From assembly GCA_022729705.1 (NCBI GenBank), contig DZAX01000017.1:1-44460 (forward strand): a DNA stretch of 44,460 nt, written 5' to 3'. The stretch is from Helicobacter cetorum. Its GTDB lineage: Bacteria; Campylobacterota; Campylobacteria; Campylobacterales; UBA6016. Under the pieces are notes generated by a model. That model had not been told where the DNA came from and did not search any database. It was given only the letters and a program-made list of their open reading frames with translations. Each line of letters opens with the position of its first letter. Positions within the stretch are counted from its first letter, which is position 1. This document shows, piece after piece, positions 33,629-41,346 of the stretch. The position numbers and the translations under genes are program-made.

Positions 33629-33738
33629 TGATGTTATGCGCCAATACGAGCGAAGCCCGTATTGGCGGCAAAGACACAAGTGTCCCTATATCGCCCGATA
33701 AGCGATGGGTGGCTCTAGCTACCCATATATGCGGGAGA
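33629..33738 (-). repeat. Modular hairpin element, copy 5 (full, reverse, long linker form)
   Basis: On the minus strand: CTCTCCCGCATATATGGG (hairpin 1), TAGCTAGAGCCACCCATCGC, a small extra hairpin ATCGC-ttatcgg-GCGAT, then hairpin 2 with GGGACAC-tt-GTGTC, TTTGCCGC, and hairpin 3 with 13-base arms around ttc (33639-33667; CGCCAATACGGGC and GCTCGTATTGGCG), then CATAACATCAAT. It lies about 70 bases upstream of yggT and shares the TAGAGCCACCCATCGC linker with copy 4. Confidence 0.8.
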
Positions 33739-33807
33739 GTGGAGGATAGAGTGTGTAAGGTGAGTTAATCAAATGATTTTAACGAGATAAAAAAACTGGA
33801 TGGTCTA

Positions 33808-34104
33808 ATGTTTGTATTAAAAACTATGCTTGAAGCGTTGTCACAGATTCTCCATATGGCTCTCAATATCTATATTTGGGTGATTATTATCCAAGCCTTG
33901 CTTAGTTGGGTGCGCCCCGACCCATACAATCCTATTGTGCAGATTTTAAATAAGCTAACTATGCCTGTGTACGCTTTTGTAAGAGGCAAAGTGCGAACCG
34001 TTTTTGGCGGGGTGGATTTGGCGCCTTTGATTATTGTATTTGCTTTGCAGTTTATAGATATTTTTTTAGTAAAACTAATTAGTCATTTTGCGGCTTCTTT
34101 GTAG
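33808..34104 (+). CDS. YggT family membrane protein
   Basis: The 98-residue protein has two membrane helices (about 10-32 and 68-92) around SWVRPDPYNPIVQILNKLTMP, the YggT signature S-W-x(R/N)-P-x-x-x-N-P-x-V-x-x-L-x-x-L-T-x-P. The family is widely conserved and linked to cell-envelope or division functions without a settled mechanism. It overlaps the TTG start of the lytic transglycosylase by 17 bases, so the pair is translationally coupled. The same adjacency occurs in Campylobacter. Confidence 0.9.
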   Translation: MFVLKTMLEALSQILHMALNIYIWVIIIQALLSWVRPDPYNPIVQILNKLTMPVYAFVRGKVRTVFGGVDLAPLIIVFALQFIDIFLVKLISHFAASL

Positions 34105-35722
34105 TCTTTTTTTATTAGCCTCTTTTGTCTTTGCGCTTACCCTTGACGAGCTAAGGAGCAAGCCCTCCGGATACGCCAAAGACCTCTTTTTACTGAAATT
34201 TTTGGAGCAAAACATAACTATAGAAGAGGCTAACGAGGCGTATTTTTTGACCAAAATGCCAAAAAGCGAGCATTCGGCTTTGCTGTTAAAAAAGAGCGGT
34301 TCAAAAAAGCTTTTGAAGCTATTTGACTGTATGGACTCCAATATTACAAAAATTCTCAAAAAAGAGCCAGAATGTGCCGAACTTGGCGTAAACTACAAAA
34401 AAATCTCAACTGCCTTGCTAAGCAAAGAAGAGGCTCCGCAGAGGCTTTCAGCTCTAATCGCCTCCGTCGCCCCTGAAAAATCAAAAAAAATAGACTCCCT
34501 AGTGAGCCTGTCTCTTAAGACGCAAGAGCTTGACGAAAATAGTATAGACGCTTATTTTGACAGTTCAAAAGAGTTTAGAGCCGCATATTTTAATCTGCAA
34601 CTTTCAGATGATGAGCTAAAAAAGATAGCGTTATCCAAAAACTCAAAAAGATTTATCAAATGGGCTTTATTTGATAAAAATGGCTCCGCTTTGCAAAAAA
34701 GCCTATCACGCTTAGATTGCAGAGATATTCAAGATGGCGAAGCCCTCTTTTTTTTAGGGCTTATCAAGATAAAACATGGCGGCGAGCCTCTGGGTTGCTT
34801 TGTTAAGTCTGCAAAACTTTTTGATAAACAATCAGATAAAGATAGGGCGAATTTTTGGGCGTATCTACTTTCAAAGAACGAAGCTTTTTTGAAAAATATT
34901 TCGTCAGAATATAGCCTAAACTTCTACTCGCTTATCGCAAAAGAGAGGCAAAAAGAGGAGTTTAAGAATATAGAGTTTATCGAGGTGCCAAACGGATTTA
35001 AAAGCGAAGATGTAAACGTTAGCAACCCCTTTTATTGGAGCGCATTTCGCTCAAAGCTCAAAAATGCAAACTATTTTGAGCTTGCAAAAATAGCCGCAGA
35101 GCATGCAAAGATAAAAGACGCGGACGCTTATTATCTACTCGCCAAAGAGCGACTTGCGGGCGGTAAAAAAGAGCTGTTTCTAACTCCATATAAAGACGCT
35201 TTTGCAGATTTTAACAACTCCCAAAAGATACTACTACACGCTATAGGTCGCCAAGAGAGTCTTTTTATTCAGGGTGATGTTAGCGGCGCTTACGCTATCG
35301 GGGTGATGCAGTTAATCCCGCTACTCGCTAAAGAGCTTGCCGAAAAACGAAAAGAAAAGCTAGAGTTTTTGGAGCTTTTTGAACCCGCCAAAAACATCTC
35401 GTACGCCGCAACACATTTTAAATGGCTAGAGTCAAAAGTAAAACATCCGACACTAATCGCAATCTCCTACAACGCCGGATACGGATTTTTTAGAAGAGTG
35501 GAAAAAGAGGGGCTTTTTATGTTTAACGATGATGGGCTAATGGCTTACGAGCCTTTTTGGTCTATTGAAAATATCCCGTATGATGAGACGAGAGACTATG
35601 CCAAAAAGGTCTCCATAAACTATGCGATTTATTCGCAAAAGTTTATGGAGCCAACAACGCTTACCAAACTTTTGGAAAATCTAGTGAAGTCTCGCCGTAA
35701 AGAGTTTTTAGAAGAAGAGTGA
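34088..35722 (+). CDS. slt: Soluble lytic murein transglycosylase
   Basis: The 544-residue protein starts with a signal peptide (MRLLCSLFLLASFVFALT), continues with a long helical superhelix domain, and ends in a lysozyme-like SLT domain (about 385-520). The catalytic Glu is in AIGRQESLFI, followed by GAYAIGVMQLIP and ISYNAGYGF. It cleaves peptidoglycan between MurNAc and GlcNAc with formation of the 1,6-anhydro bond in the periplasm, and could open gaps for the flagellum or for recycling. The start is TTG inside the end of yggT. The last 62 bases overlap the facing lipoprotein gene. Confidence 0.92.
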   Translation: MRLLCSLFLLASFVFALTLDELRSKPSGYAKDLFLLKFLEQNITIEEANEAYFLTKMPKSEHSALLLKKSGSKKLLKLFDCMDSNITKILKKEPECAELGVNYKKISTALLSKEEAPQRLSALIASVAPEKSKKIDSLVSLSLKTQELDENSIDAYFDSSKEFRAAYFNLQLSDDELKKIALSKNSKRFIKWALFDKNGSALQKSLSRLDCRDIQDGEALFFLGLIKIKHGGEPLGCFVKSAKLFDKQSDKDRANFWAYLLSKNEAFLKNISSEYSLNFYSLIAKERQKEEFKNIEFIEVPNGFKSEDVNVSNPFYWSAFRSKLKNANYFELAKIAAEHAKIKDADAYYLLAKERLAGGKKELFLTPYKDAFADFNNSQKILLHAIGRQESLFIQGDVSGAYAIGVMQLIPLLAKELAEKRKEKLEFLELFEPAKNISYAATHFKWLESKVKHPTLIAISYNAGYGFFRRVEKEGLFMFNDDGLMAYEPFWSIENIPYDETRDYAKKVSINYAIYSQKFMEPTTLTKLLENLVKSRRKEFLEEE

Positions 35723-36176
35723 GATTTGCCGCATCTGCTTGCTTTGGAAAAGAGACTACATAATACTTGCTCCAGTTGTCTGTATGCGGCATTTTTTTGT
35801 AGAGTTCGCTTTGCTCTTTTTTTGTGATTTCGCTAATGCTAAGCGGAGCTATATCCTCTTTAGCGCCCATCATAAGCAGTTTATAATCTTTATTAAAAAG
35901 CCCTGCGCTCTCTTTTTTGTCGTAGTCGTCGGGAATATAGACGCCCACAAAAAAGTATTCGCCGTCTTTGTATGTGGAGGGGTAGAGCGGATTTAGGTAA
36001 GTGGCTGTAATTTTTGCTTTTGTCTCGAGAGAGTTAATAATTTGTTTGTTTTTTGTTTGCAAAAGAGCCCGCTCATAAAGGTCGTCTTTTTTGAATATCT
36101 CAAAAGCACTGTAGGTTTGACAGCCGCTTAAAATAAAAGCCGCAACAAAAAATAGACCAATTTTCTTTATCATCAT
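35661..36176 (-). CDS. Predicted lipoprotein of unknown function
   Basis: The 171-residue protein has a type II signal peptide, MIKKIGLFFVAAFILSGCQ, with lipobox LSGC (Cys at about 19). The mature part is hydrophilic, without a recognisable domain, with YLNPLYPSTYKDGEYFFVGVY as a notable stretch. Two ATG codons are adjacent at the start, and GGAAG precedes the first. A small gene is also found between slt and mobB in C. jejuni, which may be the same gene. Its 3' end overlaps slt tail-to-tail by 62 bases. I cannot assign a function. Confidence 0.8.
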   Translation of the reverse strand: MMIKKIGLFFVAAFILSGCQTYSAFEIFKKDDLYERALLQTKNKQIINSLETKAKITATYLNPLYPSTYKDGEYFFVGVYIPDDYDKKESAGLFNKDYKLLMMGAKEDIAPLSISEITKKEQSELYKKMPHTDNWSKYYVVSFPKQADAANLTLLLKTLYGETSLDFPKVW

Positions 36177-36236
36177 ATCTTCCGGTTATTAAGGTGTACG
36201 GATTATAATCAACTATCTCTTATAAGAGTAACACTG

Positions 36237-36242
36237 TATAAT
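36237..36242 (+). promoter_or_regulatory. Likely -10 box of the 36257-42359 operon
   Basis: TATAAT within CACTGTATAATATC has a TG one base before it (extended -10 form). Transcription would begin near 36250, only a few bases before the TTG at 36257. That leaves no room for a ribosome site for that codon and argues for either a leaderless start or a start slightly downstream. Confidence 0.5.
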
Positions 36243-36256
36243 ATCACAAACAAATA

Positions 36257-37822
36257 TTGCTAAGAAAGCGTAATACTACCCTGGAAAATTTAAAAAGATT
36301 TATCTCCCACATCAGGGAACAATCGGCATTAGAGCGAACCGATGACGGTTTGCTAAAGTTTACCGACGAAGATTCGGATATGCTTTTTGAGTCTGTTGCA
36401 AATGTGCTAAATGTAAATCAGAAAAAAGAGCGGCTTCGAGATGCAATTAAAGATGTTTTTGATTTGGAGCATAAAGATATTATTATTTTTAAGCAGAATG
36501 ATATTTTTATTAAGAGATGGGGGGATATACCGCTTGTCCCGCTTAAGTTAATAGAGAAGATTAAAGAGGTCGTCCTAAAAGAGCTTGAAGAAAGCGAAGA
36601 AGCCGCGGTTTTGAGCGTCACAATTAATATGCAAACTCTTTTTCAGGAGTTTGGGATGGCACCTGAGAGTCTACCATCTGAGACAAAAGATAAGATAAAA
36701 CAGAGACTAAAAGAGCGTATTGGCTTGACCGAAAAAGACGTAGTGTTGTTTTTGAATGATAAATTGGTTGTTAAACGTTTTAAACAACAACAAACGTCGG
36801 TCGTCGAGGATGAAGAAGGTAGGCTTGATCATGAATTTACCGGTCTCACAAAAGATGATTTGATAGAGCTAAAAAACGCCACTTTTGAAAACGTAGCGGC
36901 GGAAGAGGAGATTGTTGGAGAGATTGTCGATAAAGCGATAGAGTCTGAACTCAACTTTGGGAAAATCACGCATGACTTTTTTATTAAAAACTGCGTCAAA
37001 ATTTTACAGAAGAGCATATTTGATTTTTTGAAAGCCAACCTAGAAGAGGATAGCGCAAAGCTTGAAGGGCTTGCAAACCTGCTTTTAAAAGAGCACTGGA
37101 TGTTGGCGCATGGAAGAATGGCTTTTTCTATATTGGGACTTATGGCGCAAAAGAATCCAGTCACGGAGAGCTTTATCAAAAAGTACTCCGGTGATATTGA
37201 GGTGGATAATGGACAAAGATTTAAGCTTCCTGAGATTTTGGATAAAAACGGTGCAAAATGGAATGTCTCTTCAATATACGGCGTAGCAACCCAACGCAAA
37301 AAAATTGTGGATTCCGCCACGTTTAGACAAAAGTCCATAGAAAATCTAAAGCTAACCATAGAGGGTCTATACGCAAAGATAGACGAACTAAGCGACGACG
37401 CGATACAAAACGAAAAAGATATTGTGTCGATAGACGAGCAGATTCAAGATAGAATAAATACAGAAGCCTATTTAAACAAAAAAATTCAAGAGCTTGGCGT
37501 TAAACTGAGGGGTATAAAAGACGAAGCTGAAAAGATGAAGATTCGCACCGAGGTTGATGAAAAGACGCTTTTTATTAAAAGACTACTCATAAAAGGCGGC
37601 AATCTTACGACTGAAAAAAAGAGATTAGAGCTTCTAACCAAACAGATTGCGGCAAAAAAAGAGAAAACACACTACGATATTCCACGAATGCAAAAACGAT
37701 GTAAAGAGGACGAGGCTGAGATAATTAAGTTTTTGGCGTCCCAAAAAGAGATTGACGAAAAATATGACACGCTGATTGAGGCGTTGGCGCTTGCTCTTAC
37801 GAAAAGAAGAACCCAGATATAG
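36257..37822 (+). CDS. Unknown coiled-coil protein with an internal duplication
   Basis: I do not recognise this 521-residue protein. No signal peptide or membrane helix is visible. Two similar units occur at about 57-88 (KERLRDAIKDVFDLEHKDII, then IFKQNDIFIKRW) and 145-176 (KDKIKQRLKERIGLTEKDVV, then LFLNDKLVVKRF), each helix-strand-turn-strand. A helical middle part (about 195-305) precedes a long coiled coil (about 350-510). The most upstream start is TTG 36257, but a CTG at 36281 (giving MENLKRFI) has AAGAAAG upstream and fits the promoter better. mobB follows after 42 bases. It may be an early gene of the mobB-fbp-metG operon. A scaffold or nucleic-acid-associated role is only a guess. 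Confidence 0.75.
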   Translation: MLRKRNTTLENLKRFISHIREQSALERTDDGLLKFTDEDSDMLFESVANVLNVNQKKERLRDAIKDVFDLEHKDIIIFKQNDIFIKRWGDIPLVPLKLIEKIKEVVLKELEESEEAAVLSVTINMQTLFQEFGMAPESLPSETKDKIKQRLKERIGLTEKDVVLFLNDKLVVKRFKQQQTSVVEDEEGRLDHEFTGLTKDDLIELKNATFENVAAEEEIVGEIVDKAIESELNFGKITHDFFIKNCVKILQKSIFDFLKANLEEDSAKLEGLANLLLKEHWMLAHGRMAFSILGLMAQKNPVTESFIKKYSGDIEVDNGQRFKLPEILDKNGAKWNVSSIYGVATQRKKIVDSATFRQKSIENLKLTIEGLYAKIDELSDDAIQNEKDIVSIDEQIQDRINTEAYLNKKIQELGVKLRGIKDEAEKMKIRTEVDEKTLFIKRLLIKGGNLTTEKKRLELLTKQIAAKKEKTHYDIPRMQKRCKEDEAEIIKFLASQKEIDEKYDTLIEALALALTKRRTQI

Positions 37823-37864
37823 TTGAGCGTCCGGCGATAGTAAAAATATTCAAAGGTTTATGAG

Positions 37865-38356
37865 ATGAGAGTAGCCGTAGCGTTCACAGGTCCGTCAAAT
37901 AGCGGCAAAACAACGGTAATAGTAAAAGTAGCCGAAAGACTAAAATCGGCGCACAAAGTAGCCGTAGTAAAAAACGACCCAAAAGATAAAGCCGTATTTG
38001 ATACGGAGGGCAAAGATAGCGCTAAATTTTTTGCCACAGGCGCAAATGTCGTAGTAAGAAGCCCAACAAGAACGACAATGTTTAAAAATGAAACGTCAAG
38101 CCTTGATGAGATTATATCGATGCTTGGAGCTTTTGATATTTTGCTTGTGGAGGGGCTAAAGACCTTGCCTATACCTAGAATAGGGGTGTTTAGGGGCGAA
38201 CTTGACCCTGATTATTTTGGTTTTGTAAAAGCGATAGCGATAGACGATGCGGTAGACATTGCCAAATACGATTTGCCAAAAGAGATTGAAGTTTTAGACC
38301 TTAATAATACGGAAAAAATAGTAGAATGGATTTTTAAAAACGCAAAGGAAGTGTGA
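37865..38356 (+). CDS. mobB: Molybdopterin-guanine dinucleotide biosynthesis protein MobB
   Basis: The 163-residue P-loop protein has Walker [10 protein letters not shown] at about 9-17 and [17 protein letters not shown], where MobB proteins have the conserved DxxxVEGFK...PKI. MobB binds GTP and helps MobA add GMP to molybdopterin for molybdo- and tungsto-enzymes such as nitrate reductase or formate dehydrogenase. The gene precedes fbp with a one-base overlap, the same neighbourhood as in C. jejuni. mobA is not in the window. Confidence 0.9.
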   Translation: MRVAVAFTGPSNSGKTTVIVKVAERLKSAHKVAVVKNDPKDKAVFDTEGKDSAKFFATGANVVVRSPTRTTMFKNETSSLDEIISMLGAFDILLVEGLKTLPIPRIGVFRGELDPDYFGFVKAIAIDDAVDIAKYDLPKEIEVLDLNNTEKIVEWIFKNAKEV

Positions 38357-39201
38357 TGAAAGATGTAATAGAGGCCATAAAAAGAAGTGCATTTAGAATT
38401 CAAGAAGCGATAGCGTACGACGATACGGGATATGCCGATAATGAAAACGCAAGCGGCGACGTGCAGCTAAAGCTAGACATCAAAAGCGACTATATTATAC
38501 AAGAGGAGCTTGCCAAAGTAAAAAGCGTAAAAGCTGTTGCAAGCGAAGAGAAAGAGACGGTAGATATGCTAAATGATGGCGGTAAATACCTAATCGGTTA
38601 CGATCCGCTTGACGGCTCAAGCCTTATTGATACAAATCTGTCGGTCGGCTCTATATTTGGCATATACGAAGATGATTTTGGCGGGGAAAATATCAAAGCC
38701 GCCGTCTATATCGTCTACGGACCAAGGGTGGAGATGGTAATCGCAACCGACACGGTGGAGCTTTATAGACTAGACAAAAACAGTGAGTTTAAGTTTATCC
38801 AGACTATTCATTTGCAGGCTAAAGGCAAGCTAAACGCAAGCGGCGGAACGCAAGCCAAGTGGTTTTCATATCACAAAGCGATGATAGATACGTTATTTGC
38901 AGAGGGGTATCGCCTAAGATACTCCGGCGGTATGGTTCCGGATCTTCATCAAATACTCATTAAAGGCGGCGGACTATTCTCATATCCGGGTATGCTTGAC
39001 AAGCCTGAGGGTAAGCTTAGAATGGTGTTTGAGGTGTTTCCATTTGCGCTTATATACGAAAAAGCCGGAGGACAGGCGACGGACGGACATAGAAGACTAT
39101 TGGAGCTTTTCCCAAAAGACCATCACGCTACAACGCCATGCTTTTTTGGCTCAAATTATGAGATAAACAAGGTCTTGGATGTCTACTCAAAAATTAGCTG
39201 A
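38356..39201 (+). CDS. fbp: Fructose-1,6-bisphosphatase, class 1
   Basis: ATG 38356 shares a base with the mobB stop. A GTG one codon earlier is less likely. The 281-residue protein has the metal-binding [20 protein letters not shown] and a substrate region [14 protein letters not shown] and GGQATDG, all class 1 FBPase motifs. It hydrolyses fructose-1,6-bisphosphate to fructose-6-phosphate, the committed step of gluconeogenesis, which fits a bacterium that builds sugars from C2/C3 units made by the pyruvate:ferredoxin oxidoreductase. The last 23 bases overlap the next small gene. Confidence 0.95.
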   Translation: MKDVIEAIKRSAFRIQEAIAYDDTGYADNENASGDVQLKLDIKSDYIIQEELAKVKSVKAVASEEKETVDMLNDGGKYLIGYDPLDGSSLIDTNLSVGSIFGIYEDDFGGENIKAAVYIVYGPRVEMVIATDTVELYRLDKNSEFKFIQTIHLQAKGKLNASGGTQAKWFSYHKAMIDTLFAEGYRLRYSGGMVPDLHQILIKGGGLFSYPGMLDKPEGKLRMVFEVFPFALIYEKAGGQATDGHRRLLELFPKDHHATTPCFFGSNYEINKVLDVYSKIS

Positions 39202-39409
39202 CGACCCGTATGCGGAGGCGTTGAGAGCTAGACTGCAAAGCCTAAAGAGTTGCCAAAGCGCTACAAATGTAAGTATCGAACATGAGGGCGAACATCACGG
39301 CTCTTGTATGCCGTGTCCAAAAATAATCGGTTGCGAGACGAGGCGTCTATATGTCGCCGCCGTTTACAACTCAATGGGCAAGGGCGACACCGGCGGATTT
39401 GATTTTTAA
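39179..39409 (+). CDS. Small Cys/His-rich conserved protein between fbp and metG
   Basis: The 76-residue protein starts with ATG 39179 inside the end of fbp. It has a helical N-terminus and then [12 protein letters not shown] and [10 protein letters not shown], so Cys43, Cys46 and Cys52 with His35, His39 and His40 could bind a metal. The end is polar ([11 protein letters not shown]). A short gene occupies the same place between fbp and metG in C. jejuni, so I regard it as real, but I know no function. Metal binding is inferred from residue spacing only. Confidence 0.75.
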   Translation: MSTQKLADDPYAEALRARLQSLKSCQSATNVSIEHEGEHHGSCMPCPKIIGCETRRLYVAAVYNSMGKGDTGGFDF

Positions 39410-39438
39410 AACCGATAATTTGATAGGATATTTTTTTG

Positions 39439-41346
39439 ATGACACACGACCATTTTTATGTTACAACCCCAATATATTACGTTAACGACGCTCCTCATAT
39501 AGGTCACGCATATACGACGATTATAGCCGATACGATGGCTAGATACGCAAGACTTACAGGCAGAAACTCTTACTTTTTGACAGGTACAGACGAGCACGGT
39601 CAAAAAATAGAGGAGTCGGCAAAAGCCAATGGCAAAAGCGCAAAAGAGTGGGCGGATGAAAATAGCGCAAAGTTTAAGACTCTTTGGGATGAGTTTGATA
39701 TTTCGTATGATAAATTTATTAGAACAACCGACGAAGAACACAAAAAAGGCGTTGAAGCCGCTTTTGTAAAAATGTGGGAAAAGGGTGACATCTACAAGGG
39801 TGAGTTTGAGGGCAACTACTGCGTCTCATGCGAAACTTTTTTTACCAACACTCAACTGGTAAACGAAGAGTTTTGCCCCGATTGCGGTAAGCCGACAAGC
39901 GTACTAAAAGAGGAGAACTACTTTTTTAGGCTCTCCAAATATGAAAACCAGATTTTGGCGTGGTACAACGAAAACGAAGATTGCATACTTCCAAAATCCA
40001 AAAAAAACGAAGTTGCAAGGTTTGTAGAGGGCGGACTTAGAGACCTATCCATCACAAGAACAAGCTTTGAGTGGGGAATAGGGCTACCTAAGGATATAGG
40101 GGATGATAAGCACGTCATATACGTCTGGCTTGACGCGCTACTCAACTACGTCACAGCACTAGGGTATGGGACGGATGAAAAAAATATGGGATATTGGCCC
40201 GCAAGCTTGCAAATAGTCGGAAAAGATATTCTAAAATTTCACGCTATCTATTGGCCCGCTTTTCTTCTTAGTCTTGATCTGCCGCTTCCAAAACATATCG
40301 CCGCTCACGGTTGGTGGACGAGGGATGGCGAAAAGATGAGTAAATCAAAAGGCAACGCTCTAAATCCAAAAGAGATAGCCAACGCTTACGGGCTTGAAAA
40401 TTTACGATATTTTCTACTTCGCGAGGTGCCTTTTGGTCAAGACGGCGACTTTTCAAGACGGGCTTTGATTGATAGAATAAACTCTGATTTGGCTAACGAC
40501 CTTGGAAATCTACTTAGCCGGACTATCGGCATGAGCGATAAGTATTTTGGGCTTGACATTGGGTTGTCTGAGCTTATGACTTATCATAAAGAAGATGTCG
40601 CAAAAATAGACGAAATTACCTCATCGCTAGAGCCTCTGCTGTTTGGTATGCAGACGCATAGATACCTAGAAGAGATATGGAAAATGCTCAGCGTCGCAAA
40701 TAAGGCGATAGATACGGTTGCACCTTGGAATAAGATGAAAGATGGCAAGGCGGACGAGGCTATGGCTCTGATAGCCTTTTGCGCAAATGTGTTGGCGCGC
40801 GCGGCTCTTCTTTTGTCCCCGATAATGCCAAACAAAATGGTTCAAATAGCGCAGGCTATAGGCTTTGAGATAAATACGGCGAGTTTTGAGAGACTAGTAT
40901 ACAAAAAAGAGCCGCTAGAAACCGCCAAACTATCAAAAGTAGTAGCTCTATTTCCTCGTATCGAAGAGGTTACAGAGGAGCCTGTTAAGCCAAAAGAGGA
41001 GCCAAAACAAGAGGAGAAAAACTTTATTACGATAGATAAGTTTTTTGAAACTGAGCTCAAAATTGGGACAGTGCTGGAAGCCAAAGACGCTCCTAAAAGC
41101 TCAAAACTGCTAATTTTAAAAGTAGATTTAGGGGAGGGGGATATTCGTCAAATAGTGGCGGGTATCAGAGAGAGTTATTCGGCGGCGTCGATGGTCGGCA
41201 CGCAAGTGTGCGTAGTCGCAAATCTAAAACCGTCAAAAATTATGGGAATTTTTAGCGAGGGAATGCTCCTTGCCGCCAAAGACTCTGGCGGGCTTGCATT
41301 GGTAAGACCTGAAAATCAAAAACAGAGCGGCTCTAAAATAGGATGA
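39439..41346 (+). CDS. metG: Methionyl-tRNA synthetase
   Basis: ATG 39439 is used rather than a TTG one codon before. The 635-residue class I synthetase has HIGH in APHIGHAYTT, a zinc-binding loop with CVSCETFF and CPDCGKP, and KMSKSKGN. A C-terminal EMAP-II/Trbp111-like tRNA-binding domain follows (about 530-635, with FFETELKIGTVLEAK and VANLKPSKIMGIFSEGMLLA). It charges initiator and elongator tRNA-Met. The length and presence of the extra domain are usual for this phylum. It overlaps the next gene by four bases (ATGA). Confidence 0.97.
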   Translation: MTHDHFYVTTPIYYVNDAPHIGHAYTTIIADTMARYARLTGRNSYFLTGTDEHGQKIEESAKANGKSAKEWADENSAKFKTLWDEFDISYDKFIRTTDEEHKKGVEAAFVKMWEKGDIYKGEFEGNYCVSCETFFTNTQLVNEEFCPDCGKPTSVLKEENYFFRLSKYENQILAWYNENEDCILPKSKKNEVARFVEGGLRDLSITRTSFEWGIGLPKDIGDDKHVIYVWLDALLNYVTALGYGTDEKNMGYWPASLQIVGKDILKFHAIYWPAFLLSLDLPLPKHIAAHGWWTRDGEKMSKSKGNALNPKEIANAYGLENLRYFLLREVPFGQDGDFSRRALIDRINSDLANDLGNLLSRTIGMSDKYFGLDIGLSELMTYHKEDVAKIDEITSSLEPLLFGMQTHRYLEEIWKMLSVANKAIDTVAPWNKMKDGKADEAMALIAFCANVLARAALLLSPIMPNKMVQIAQAIGFEINTASFERLVYKKEPLETAKLSKVVALFPRIEEVTEEPVKPKEEPKQEEKNFITIDKFFETELKIGTVLEAKDAPKSSKLLILKVDLGEGDIRQIVAGIRESYSAASMVGTQVCVVANLKPSKIMGIFSEGMLLAAKDSGGLALVRPENQKQSGSKIG

